Assembly: GCA_003551485.1 (NCBI GenBank) | Contig: PUMS01000124.1 | Coordinates: forward strand, 1 to 12,903 | Reading direction: 5' to 3' | Source of the DNA: Phycisphaeraceae bacterium | Lineage (GTDB): Bacteria > Planctomycetota > Phycisphaerae > Phycisphaerales > Phycisphaeraceae | Length of the DNA stretch: 12,903 nt | Made by a program: the position numbers and the translations under genes | Part shown: positions 7,110 through 12,903 of the stretch, one piece after another | Layout of the letters: every line of letters begins with the position of its first letter | How positions within the stretch are numbered: position 1 is the stretch's first letter | Notes under the pieces: generated by a model | What the model saw: the letters and a program-made list of their open reading frames with translations, nothing else | Database searches by the model: none | Told to the model about the DNA's origin: nothing

Positions 7110-7373
7110 TCACTCGGCCTCGAAAAACCGGGCGGTGGTGCCACCGGGGCCGACCCGCAGCCGTACCGGCCGTGCGCAGCGGGGGCAGCGGCCGGTGTAG
7201 GCGGTGCCCTCGCGGTTGCGGTAGATGCGGCTGTAGGCCCCGCAGCATCGCCAGCGGATGGCCACCCAGGGCCGATGCCGCAGCGTCTCACCGCCGGATG
7301 CGGTGTCCCCGCCACCGCCGCTGGTGCCCCGCACCTGCCCGTTGAACTCGAAAACGTCATCGAACCGGCTCAT
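7110..7373 (-). CDS. Small conserved-looking protein with CC...CxxC putative zinc site
   Basis: This 87-residue protein has an acidic/aromatic N-terminus ('MSRFDDVFEFNGQVRG'), a Gly/Ser-rich linker (about 16-32) and a compact C-terminal domain. That domain holds 'PWVAIRWRCCGAYSRIYRNR' (36-54), then 'GRCPRCARPVRLRVGPGG' (62-78), ending 'FFEAE'. C43, C44, C63 and C66 could coordinate one zinc as an unusual ribbon, with a vicinal CC in place of the first CxxC. The dense Trp/Arg/Tyr/Gly pattern looks like a slowly evolving domain; I believe similar proteins are widespread in planctomycetes but cannot search. ATG 7373 has AGGGG 5 nt upstream; a GTG at 7379 is a poorer start. It lies 78 nt downstream of purD on the same strand. 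Function is unknown; nucleic-acid or protein binding is a guess. Confidence 0.85.
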   Translation of the reverse strand: MSRFDDVFEFNGQVRGTSGGGGDTASGGETLRHRPWVAIRWRCCGAYSRIYRNREGTAYTGRCPRCARPVRLRVGPGGTTARFFEAE

Positions 7374-7397
7374 CCCCACCCCTGATCGGCCGGATCG

Positions 7398-7432
7398 GCC
7401 CGCCCGCTGGAGTATGCCGGCCGATGGCGGGC
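7398..7432 (-). terminator. Inverted repeat between purD and the small zinc-type gene
   Basis: gcccgcc (7398-7404) and ggcgggc (7426-7432) are perfect 7-bp complements with a 21-nt loop, inside the 78-bp gap after the purD stop. It could attenuate purD transcription before the small gene. No T-tract follows. Confidence 0.35.
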
Positions 7433-7451
7433 AGTGACGTTCGCTGCATCG

Positions 7452-8735
7452 TCACATCACGCGGTGGCCGATGTCGCGTCGGTACCAGGCGCCCTCGAAG
7501 TGGACCTTCCCGCACGCGGCGTTGGCCCGGTCGCGGGCCTGGCGAAGGTCATCACCCAGGGCGCAGACGTTGAGCACCCGCCCACCGGCGGTGACCACCT
7601 GGCCGGAGCGGTCGGTGGCGGTGCCGGCGTGGAAGATGACCACCTCCGGCTCCGCCGCGGCCTGATCCAGCCCTTCGATGACCCTGCCCTTCTCGTAGGG
7701 GCCGGGGTAGCCCTCGCTGGCAATGACCACGCAGCAGCAGGCGCGCCGGTCCCAGTCGAGCTCGACCTGGTCGAGGCGGCCCTCGGCCGTGGCCAGCATC
7801 AGCTCGGCCAGGTCGCCCTTGAGCCGCGGCAGCAGGGCCTGGATTTCGGGGTCGCCGAACCGGCAGTTGAACTCGATCACCTTCGGCCCGCCGGGGGTGA
7901 GCATCAGCCCGGCATAGAGCACACCGCGGTAGGTGATGCCATCGCGGTAGAGCGCATCGACGGTGGGTACGAGAATCTCACTTTCGACCTGGCTCATCAG
8001 CTCATCGGTCATCAGCGGGGTGGGGCAGTAGGCCCCCATGCCGCCGGTGTTGGGGCCCTCATCGCCCTCGAATGCCTGCTTGTGGTCCTGCGTGGTGTCG
8101 AGCATGTAGATGTTGCGGCCATCGACCAGGGCCAGGACCGAGACCTCCTGGCCCGTCTGCCGCTCCTCGATCACCACGGCATCGCCGGCATCGCCGAACT
8201 CGCGGTCGATCATGATGCGCCGGACCGCGTCGGCGGCCTCCCCGGCGTTTGAGGTGACGATCACCCCTTTGCCCTTGGCCAGGCCCGCGGCCTTGACGAC
8301 CACGGGCGTCTCGTGATGCTCAGCAAAGGCCAGCGCAGCGCCGGGGTCGCGGAAGATACGCGCCTCGGAAGTGGGCACGGCGACCGACCGCATCAGTTGC
8401 TTGCTCCAGGCCTTGTCGCCCTCGATGCGTGCCGCGGCGGCGCCGGGTCCGAACACGGCCCGGCTCTTGTGCTTGAGCCGGTCGGCCAGGCCCGCCACCA
8501 GCGGGTCCTCCGGGCCGATGACCACCAGGCCCACGTTATTGTGCCGGCAGAAGAAGTCGATGGCATCGGCGTTGCGGGTATTGACCGGCTCGATGGCCAG
8601 ATCGAGGTTCTCGCCGATCTGCGCGGTGCCGGCGTTGCCGGGGGCGAAGAACAGCCTGTCGCAGAGCGGGCTCTGCTTCAATTTCCAGCCCAGCGCGTGC
8701 TCGCGCCCGCCGCTACCGATGATGAGGATGTTCAT
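7452..8735 (-). CDS. purD: Phosphoribosylamine-glycine ligase (GAR synthetase)
   Basis: This 427-residue, full-length cytoplasmic enzyme performs the second step of de novo purine synthesis, joining glycine to phosphoribosylamine with ATP. The N-terminal domain starts 'MNILIIGSGGREHALGWKL' (nucleotide-type P-loop of the family), with 'FFAPGNAGTAQIGENL' after it. The ATP-grasp region shows 'EGDKAWSKQLM', 'VVVKAAGLAKGKGVIV', 'DHKQAFEGDEGPNTGGMGAY' and 'VIEFNCRFGDPEIQALLPRL', whose E/N residues bind Mg2+. The open frame extends upstream to 8762, but start 8735 gives the family's usual N-terminus, and a TATCAT -10 box lies between 8746 and 8751, which would put the upstream ATGs outside the transcript. 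There is no Shine-Dalgarno. It is divergent from pdxJ; no other pur gene is adjacent. Confidence 0.96.
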   Translation of the reverse strand: MNILIIGSGGREHALGWKLKQSPLCDRLFFAPGNAGTAQIGENLDLAIEPVNTRNADAIDFFCRHNNVGLVVIGPEDPLVAGLADRLKHKSRAVFGPGAAAARIEGDKAWSKQLMRSVAVPTSEARIFRDPGAALAFAEHHETPVVVKAAGLAKGKGVIVTSNAGEAADAVRRIMIDREFGDAGDAVVIEERQTGQEVSVLALVDGRNIYMLDTTQDHKQAFEGDEGPNTGGMGAYCPTPLMTDELMSQVESEILVPTVDALYRDGITYRGVLYAGLMLTPGGPKVIEFNCRFGDPEIQALLPRLKGDLAELMLATAEGRLDQVELDWDRRACCCVVIASEGYPGPYEKGRVIEGLDQAAAEPEVVIFHAGTATDRSGQVVTAGGRVLNVCALGDDLRQARDRANAACGKVHFEGAWYRRDIGHRVM

Positions 8736-8745
8736 AGGGGCCGCC

Positions 8746-8773
8746 ATGATAGGTTGTGCCACTCACCCCGCAA
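8746..8773 (-). promoter_or_regulatory. Promoter candidate for purD
   Basis: On the minus strand TTGCGG (8768-8773) and TATCAT (8746-8751, 5/6 to consensus) are 16 bp apart. The -10 ends 10 nt before the purD ATG at 8735, so the transcript would have a leader of only about 3-4 nt, consistent with the lack of a Shine-Dalgarno. Confidence 0.45.
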
Positions 8774-8807
8774 AGGGCGATCCCCGCCGCCGGCTGGCAC
8801 GCAACGC

Positions 8808-8836
8808 TTGGCGTGGTGGGCGATTGGGGCTACGCT
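8808..8836 (+). promoter_or_regulatory. Promoter candidate for pdxJ
   Basis: TTGGCG (8808-8813) and TACGCT (8831-8836) are 17 bp apart, and the -10 ends 10 nt before the pdxJ ATG. This places the start point only a few nucleotides from the start codon. The match is moderate (4/6 and 3/6). Confidence 0.35.
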
Positions 8837-8846
8837 GGTGGAGCGT

Positions 8847-9620
8847 ATGGTGCAACTGGGTGTCAATCTGGATCACGTGGCCACACTTCGTCAGGCGCGG
8901 CGGGGGCTGGAGCCGGACCCGGTCTGGGCCGCGGTCGAGGCCCAGCTTGGCGGGGCCGATGCCATTACGCTTCACCTGCGCGAAGACCGCCGCCACGTGC
9001 AGGACCATGACCTGGGGCGCATCGCCGCCACCTCGCAGGTGCGGCTCAACCTCGAGATGGCCGCGACCGAGGCCATGCTCGAGATCGCCCTCCGCACCCG
9101 GCCCCACATGGCCACGCTCGTGCCCGAGGGCCGGGCGGAGATCACCACCGAAGGGGGCCTGAACGTCGTGGGCGACATGGGATTGCTCAAGCAAGTGGTC
9201 GCCCGCCTGCGCGAGGGGGGCATCACGGTCAGCGCGTTCATTGACGCCGAGATCGAGCAGGTCGACGCCGCGGCGGAGGCCGGCTTCGACATGTGCGAGC
9301 TGCATACCGGCCCCTACGCCCACGCCTTTCATGAAGCCGGCGGCGACCTGCCGAGAGGAACCATGAAGAAGCAGCTCGAGCGCCTCGCCGCCGCCGGCCG
9401 GCGCATCACCCAACTGGGGATGCTTTTCAACGCCGGTCATGCGCTCAATTATGTAAACATCGGCCCCGTGCTGGCCCTGGCGAACCTGCGCGAGCTGCAC
9501 ATCGGCCACAGCATCGTCAGCCGCGCCCTGTTCGTCGGCCTGCGCCAGGCGGTGGCCGAGATGAAGCGCCTGCTGGCCCAGGCCCCGCCCGCGCCGTGGG
9601 CAGCGTCCGCCCGCGCCTGA
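8847..9620 (+). CDS. pdxJ: Pyridoxine 5'-phosphate synthase
   Basis: This 257-residue TIM-barrel enzyme is full length for the family. It condenses 1-deoxyxylulose 5-phosphate with 3-amino-2-oxopropyl phosphate to give pyridoxine 5'-phosphate, the last ring-forming step of DXP-dependent vitamin B6 synthesis. It begins 'MVQLGVNLDHVATLRQAR'. Active-site residues are visible: H43 in 'ITLHLREDRRHVQDHD', E70 in 'RLNLEMA' and H198 in 'FNAGHALNYVN'. Phosphate-binding segments 'ELHTGPYA' (151-158) and 'ELHIGHSIVSRALFVGL' (216-232) are intact. A longer open frame runs upstream to 8313, but that part is antisense to purD. GGAG lies only 3 nt before the ATG, so the RBS is poor. It is divergent from purD across 111 bp. 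PdxJ use implies the DXP-dependent rather than the PdxS/T route. Confidence 0.96.
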   Translation: MVQLGVNLDHVATLRQARRGLEPDPVWAAVEAQLGGADAITLHLREDRRHVQDHDLGRIAATSQVRLNLEMAATEAMLEIALRTRPHMATLVPEGRAEITTEGGLNVVGDMGLLKQVVARLREGGITVSAFIDAEIEQVDAAAEAGFDMCELHTGPYAHAFHEAGGDLPRGTMKKQLERLAAAGRRITQLGMLFNAGHALNYVNIGPVLALANLRELHIGHSIVSRALFVGLRQAVAEMKRLLAQAPPAPWAASARA

Positions 9621-9623
9621 CCG

Positions 9624-9640
9624 GCCGGGCCGAGCCCGGT
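9624..9640 (+). terminator. Hairpin directly after pdxJ
   Basis: ccgggc-cga-gcccgg (9625-9639) forms a perfect 6-bp stem with a 3-nt loop, extended by a G-T pair, starting 3 nt after the pdxJ stop. It has the shape of an intrinsic terminator stem but no T-tract. It may separate pdxJ from the next gene. Confidence 0.4.
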
Positions 9641-9697
9641 GGCTGGGTGGGCCGGTGCCAGTGATTCTCAGACCCCACGCGCTCCTGGAGGTGCCCC

Positions 9698-10969
9698 ATG
9701 TTCAGGAAACTGCCAATGGCCCGGTGGATGAGGCTGCCGATGCTGGTGCTGGCCATCGCCGTGCCGGCCGCGGCGATGGGCTGCGCGGGAGCCGATCAGG
9801 CCCCTGCCGACCCCGACCCGTCCGGGGCGGCGCAGCAGCGGGCCCAGGATGCCGACGGCGAGGTCGTGGTCACGCCGCTGGTGGATGAGGGGGGTGTACA
9901 TGAGTTTCTCCAGCGCGGCGACCGGGTGCTGTTTCTGGGCGATGATGTGACGCAGCAGATGTTCTACACCCAGGCCACCGCCGCGGGACTGCTGGCGCTG
10001 ATGCCGCGGCAGGAGCTTCGCTTCTTCAACGGCGGCCGCAACGGCTCCAGTGCCGCCGATGCCGTCGAGTGGGCGCCGGACCTGCTGGAACTGACCCGCC
10101 CGACGGTGGTGTTCGTCCTCTTCGGCCTCCACGAGGGCCTGGCCGGGCAGGATCAGCCACAGCAGACGCTCGAGACCTACCGCCGCGGCCTGAGCGACCT
10201 GGCGCAGGTGGTGGGCCGGCATGAAAGCGTGCGTCGGGTGATCGTCGCCAGCCCGCTGCCTGCGGCCACGCTGGCCGTCGAGGTCGGGCCGCCGACCGGG
10301 GCCAACGTGCTGATGAGCCGCATGGCCGAGGCGACGGTCGAGGTGGCCAGGGAGCAGGGGGTGGGGTATGTCAACCTTTTCGAGTTCATGCGGCAGGTCT
10401 ACATCGCCGGCAACATCGGCGCCGGGGCGCGGATGACCTTCGAGAACGGCCTGCCCACCGAGGAAGGCCACGTGGTGATCGCCAGCGCGCTGATGGCGGC
10501 GATGGGGGTGACGGCGCAGGACCTGGAGGCGATCGGCTGGTCGCCCCTGCCGCCGCGCCGGATGCACCGGGTGCGTCAGGTGCTGGCGATCGCGGCCTCA
10601 CCGCCGGATGAGGCCCTGGCCGCCCGCAGCCGGGCGCTCTACACCACGCTGACGCTCCATGATGAACGCTTCTTCCGCGCCTGGCGCCTGGCCGGGCGCA
10701 GCCGCTCGGTGCCCGAACGCCGGCGCGCCATGGCCCATGCCGATGAAGCCTGGCGCCACGTGCAACTGGTGGCCATGAGCTACTACGCCCCGCCGGATGG
10801 CCCCGCCCCGGCCATGGTCCAACCCCTGCCCATGCCACCCCACCCCGGAGCCGACGAGCAGGACACCGCCGATCCAGGGGACACCCCGCAAGCCCCGCAA
10901 GGCACCGACTCCCCGGATGGCCCGCCAGCCTGGCCCGCTCCCAATGAGCACGGTGGCATGACACCGTAG
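9698..10969 (+). CDS. SGNH-hydrolase-like lipoprotein with degenerate catalytic motifs
   Basis: This 423-residue protein has a lipoprotein signal: MFRKLPMARWMRLPMLVLAI, then AAAMGC with lipidation Cys29. GGAGG lies 6 nt before ATG 9698. Residues about 65-270 follow the SGNH/GDSL order. Block I is 'GDRVLFLGDDVTQQMF' (74-89), where GDS is GDD. Block II is 'FFNGGRNGSS' (109-118). Block III is 'VVFVLFGLHEG' (137-147), where GxND is GLHE. The terminal DxxH block is 'FENGLPTEEGH' (248-258), with Pro where His belongs. Thus Ser, Asn and His of the catalytic set all appear replaced. The C-terminal helical part, 'LYTTLTLHDERFFRAWRLAG' (314-333), resembles a domain that follows such SGNH units in planctomycetes, from memory. 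A Pro/Asp-rich tail ends the protein. It is probably a periplasmic or outer-membrane binding protein, not an active esterase. Confidence 0.85.
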   Translation: MFRKLPMARWMRLPMLVLAIAVPAAAMGCAGADQAPADPDPSGAAQQRAQDADGEVVVTPLVDEGGVHEFLQRGDRVLFLGDDVTQQMFYTQATAAGLLALMPRQELRFFNGGRNGSSAADAVEWAPDLLELTRPTVVFVLFGLHEGLAGQDQPQQTLETYRRGLSDLAQVVGRHESVRRVIVASPLPAATLAVEVGPPTGANVLMSRMAEATVEVAREQGVGYVNLFEFMRQVYIAGNIGAGARMTFENGLPTEEGHVVIASALMAAMGVTAQDLEAIGWSPLPPRRMHRVRQVLAIAASPPDEALAARSRALYTTLTLHDERFFRAWRLAGRSRSVPERRRAMAHADEAWRHVQLVAMSYYAPPDGPAPAMVQPLPMPPHPGADEQDTADPGDTPQAPQGTDSPDGPPAWPAPNEHGGMTP

Positions 10970-11008
10970 AAAGCGGCCCGCCGGATTTGGCCTGCGCCCG
11001 GGCAACGT

Positions 11009-11024
11009 GGCCGGCATACCGGCC
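11009..11024. terminator. Perfect hairpin between convergent genes
   Basis: ggccgg-cata-ccggcc (11009-11024) is a 6-bp perfect stem with a 4-nt loop in the 114-bp gap between the convergent SGNH-like and lipoprotein genes. It is a candidate bidirectional terminator; no T-tract is present. The rest of the gap holds nothing gene-like. Confidence 0.45.
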
Positions 11025-11083
11025 CAGAGGGCCCGAGGTCAGCCAATGGGGGCTTCACACCCGCGCGGCATCAGCGCGTGGCA

Positions 11084-11698
11084 TCAGAACGCCGGCCGGG
11101 GATTGAGCTGGATCGAGCGGCCATCATCCATCTCGCGTACCTGTTCGAAGGCCTCGCGACGGTGCTCGAGCCACGCCGGCAGCAGGTGACGTTCGGCCAG
11201 GTCGAGGGCCAATTCGCGGACCGTGGCATCGCCGTCATCCATCGCCTCGGGCTCGACCTGTTTCAGTCGGGCGCGTTGGTCCGCATCGAGTTCCAGCTCC
11301 TTGGGCTTGCGGCCGGCCAGCGCGCCCAGGACCACCACCTCCGTGCCCTCCCGCAAGGCGATGGGCGCATCATCGATCCGCAACGGTTCGAACGGGTCGC
11401 CGATGCTGATCCACGGCCCGATGTTCGGCTCGTGGATCATCACCACCAGCGCACGCGGCCGGTCGCGGTGATGGTCGAACACCGTCACCCACTGGATCGC
11501 CGCGCCCTCCTGCATCGCCTCGGCGCCCTGGTAGACGGTCCCGACGGCGGTGCGCGGGGTCAGGTCCAGTACCTCCAGCACCGGGGGATCACCCGTGTCG
11601 TGGCCGGCGGGGGTCCGAGCATCATCGCAGGCGCTTGTGGCAACTGCGACCAGCGCCATCAACAGCACTGCCGGGCTGTGATGCAAGGCTCGCTTCAT
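11084..11698 (-). CDS. Putative lipoprotein of unknown function
   Basis: This 204-residue protein starts 'MKRALHHSPAVLLMALVAVA' followed by TSAC, a type II signal with lipidation Cys24, then an Asp-rich start of the mature chain. The centre contains a beta-rich segment, 'IQWVTVFDHHRDRPRALVVM' and on to 'GPWISIGDPFEPLRIDD'. The C-terminal third is charged and helical ('LELDADQRARLKQVEPEAMD', 'PAWLEHRREAFEQVREMDDG'). I recognise no family. Its ATG overlaps the stop of the upstream gene (ATGA at 11695-11698) and AGGAG lies within the end of that gene, so the two are translationally coupled and probably work together at the envelope. Confidence 0.8.
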   Translation of the reverse strand: MKRALHHSPAVLLMALVAVATSACDDARTPAGHDTGDPPVLEVLDLTPRTAVGTVYQGAEAMQEGAAIQWVTVFDHHRDRPRALVVMIHEPNIGPWISIGDPFEPLRIDDAPIALREGTEVVVLGALAGRKPKELELDADQRARLKQVEPEAMDDGDATVRELALDLAERHLLPAWLEHRREAFEQVREMDDGRSIQLNPRPAF

Positions 11699-12591
11699 GG
11701 CTGTGGCTCCTGCTCTCCATCGCGGTCCACGCGTTCGAGCTTGAGCTCGAGCGCATACGTGGGCGCGAACACGGACCCATCCATGGACCGAACGGTGGTG
11801 ACGGTGGTTCTTCCCCCCCTGGTTTCGCGCCTGCTGTGCGAGACCGGTGCCCGTGCACGGACCGATGATGAAAACAGCACGCGCACCGTCGCTTGCTCCC
11901 GCGACCGCGGTGACAGAGTACTGTCAAGCAAAACTTCCTTGAACACCGCACCGAGCGGCCCATCGCTCAGCCGCATGTCCGTTGGGTCCGGCGATGCCGA
12001 GACGAGCTGCACCCGGCCCGTCTGCGGATCGCAGACCAGTTTGCACACGTACCGCGCTCGCGTCCGGTAAAGCGGCAGTCGCTCGCGGATATCCCGGCTG
12101 TTCATGCCAAGGAAGCGGCCGTACCTCATGCGGGCCTCGTAGATCGCATCCAGGCGCGACGTGAGTTCGGCTGCGATCACGACCCGATCGGCCTCCACCG
12201 ATTCAACGGAAAGCTCCTTGGTCCACCCGTACCATGTCTTGAGCGACTCGTTCCTGAACCGGAGGCGGGGCGCATCGCGCACCGCGGCGTCCCCGGCCTC
12301 GATCCGTGCCCGCACCACCTGGCGCATCCGGTCAATCCCCCGGTTGCGTTGCACGTAGTCCTCGAGCATGCCGCGATCAATGGGCCTACTGTCGCTGTCG
12401 TAGCTTTGCAGCATCACCCGCTCCTGCGGCTCCACGAATCGCCAGACCCGGCTCTCATCCGCCACCTCACCGCGCTCGCTGCCGCCCTGCGCATCGCCGC
12501 CCCCCTGGCCCTGTGCCGACAGCGCCAGCCCGCATGCCAGGCCCATCACCAGCCCCGCCATCGCACCGTGACCTGCAACGCGAAGCATCAT
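11695..12591 (-). CDS. Exported protein of unknown function, coupled to the downstream lipoprotein
   Basis: This 298-residue protein has a Sec-type signal peptide: hydrophobic core 'MAGLVMGLACGLALSAQG' (11-28), with cleavage likely after SA. A Gly/Glu-rich spacer follows (29-46). The mature domain has 'VWRFVEPQERVMLQSYDSDS' (49-68), an Arg-rich helical stretch (78-100), 'LKTWYGWTKELSVESVEADR' (117-136) and a Cys pair in 'RYVCKLVCDP' (180-189: C183, C187). The C-terminal region is beta-like with 'GGRTTVTTVRSMDGSVFAPT'. No family is recognised. ATG 12591 is preferred because GGGAGG lies 6 nt upstream; an ATG at 12588 is next to it. The stop overlaps the lipoprotein start by ATGA, so this is a two-gene operon transcribed from the promoter at 12668-12697. 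Confidence 0.8.
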   Translation of the reverse strand: MMLRVAGHGAMAGLVMGLACGLALSAQGQGGGDAQGGSERGEVADESRVWRFVEPQERVMLQSYDSDSRPIDRGMLEDYVQRNRGIDRMRQVVRARIEAGDAAVRDAPRLRFRNESLKTWYGWTKELSVESVEADRVVIAAELTSRLDAIYEARMRYGRFLGMNSRDIRERLPLYRTRARYVCKLVCDPQTGRVQLVSASPDPTDMRLSDGPLGAVFKEVLLDSTLSPRSREQATVRVLFSSSVRARAPVSHSRRETRGGRTTVTTVRSMDGSVFAPTYALELKLERVDRDGEQEPQP

Positions 12592-12903
12592 GATCGACCT
12601 CCCGGGCCCGTGGTGGCCCTGAACTGCCCGCCGGCCCCTTTCCAGACGCCCGGCACATCCACCCGGCATTCTAATCTTGCCCGAAGTGACGAAACAAGGG
12701 TGCTGGCCATGTCACCAGGGCCCAGGATGAACGCATTTTCGGTGGGTGCCGTGGTCAGTCAGGCCGGGGATGGCCGTGAAGGGCCGGCACTGGGGGCGTC
12801 GCACCGTCGCGACACGGCCCTTGCCGCGGCTCACAACGGGCGCCCGCCCCGGTCTCGTCCCCGCTCCGGCTGCTGTCCCCTCGCCCGCCGACCCGCACAC
12901 GCC
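12592..12903. other. Upstream region at the window edge, no supported gene
   Basis: These 312 bp hold the promoter candidate for the exported-protein operon. A plus-strand frame opens at ATG 12727 and stays open to the edge (59 codons), but its third-position G/C is clearly lower than in the real genes here and its content is Arg/Pro/Ala-rich, so I do not call it. A short minus-strand frame (12712-12900) has the same problem. Confidence 0.55.
12668..12697 (-). promoter_or_regulatory. Sigma70-like promoter of the exported-protein/lipoprotein operon
   Basis: On the minus strand TTGTTT (12692-12697) and TAGAAT (12668-12673, 5/6 to consensus) are 18 bp apart. The local sequence is noticeably A/T-richer than its surroundings. 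The predicted leader before ATG 12591 is about 70 nt and ends in a good RBS. Confidence 0.5.

Noticed and set aside
8313..8846. Upstream extension of the pdxJ frame
   Set aside because: The extension is antisense to purD and crosses its promoter. PdxJ proteins start at the MVQLGVNLDH equivalent.
9668..10567. 299-residue minus-strand open frame
   Set aside because: It is antisense to the SGNH-like lipoprotein gene and is a His/Arg/Gln-rich shadow.
12727..12903. Plus-strand frame open to the window edge
   Set aside because: Third-codon G/C is lower than in the confirmed genes, the product is Arg/Pro-rich, and there is no clear RBS.

Overview
The window is about 12.9 kb of very GC-rich bacterial chromosome. 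Genes are densely packed on both strands, with strong G/C bias at third codon positions. The gene set suggests a planctomycete-type bacterium (Planctomycetota, perhaps Phycisphaerae). The pointers are an SGNH-like lipoprotein with a C-terminal domain typical of that group, a small CC/CxxC protein that resembles a family I associate with it, and an ECF sigma factor beside a non-zinc-finger membrane protein. This placement is inferred from protein style, not from a marker gene. I see no rRNA, tRNA, CRISPR array, transposase, integrase or phage gene.

Layout from left to right: (a) 2-616 (+) is the 3' end of a secretion/pilus-assembly type gene with a GspB-like C-terminal domain. (b) 729-2503 (-) holds a calcineurin-like metallophosphatase followed by a Tat-exported Mn-type superoxide dismutase. 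(c) 2504-3004 is a 500-bp divergent intergenic region. (d) 3005-5533 (+) is an apparent three-gene unit: an ECF sigma factor, a one-TM protein with three tandem 'LDxALxPxP...RI' repeats (candidate anti-sigma factor) and an exported or membrane-anchored coiled-coil protein. (e) 5644-7056 (+) is a class I glutamine synthetase whose adenylylation tyrosine is an aspartate. (f) 7110-8735 (-) holds purD and, downstream, an 87-residue putative zinc-binding protein. (g) 8847-10969 (+) holds pdxJ and a lipoprotein with an SGNH-hydrolase fold whose catalytic signatures are degenerate. (h) 11084-12591 (-) is a translationally coupled pair: an exported protein and a lipoprotein, both of unknown function. 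(i) 12592-12903 is the upstream region of that pair, with a good promoter candidate.

Housekeeping metabolism (glnA, purD, pdxJ) is interleaved with envelope proteins. The part most likely to be a distinct, poorly described system is the sigma factor / triple-repeat membrane protein / coiled-coil protein set. Second are the exported-protein/lipoprotein pair and the catalytically degenerate SGNH lipoprotein. Several starts (purD, pdxJ, metallophosphatase) have a -10-like hexamer within about 10 nt of the start codon and no good Shine-Dalgarno, which suggests leaderless or near-leaderless transcripts.
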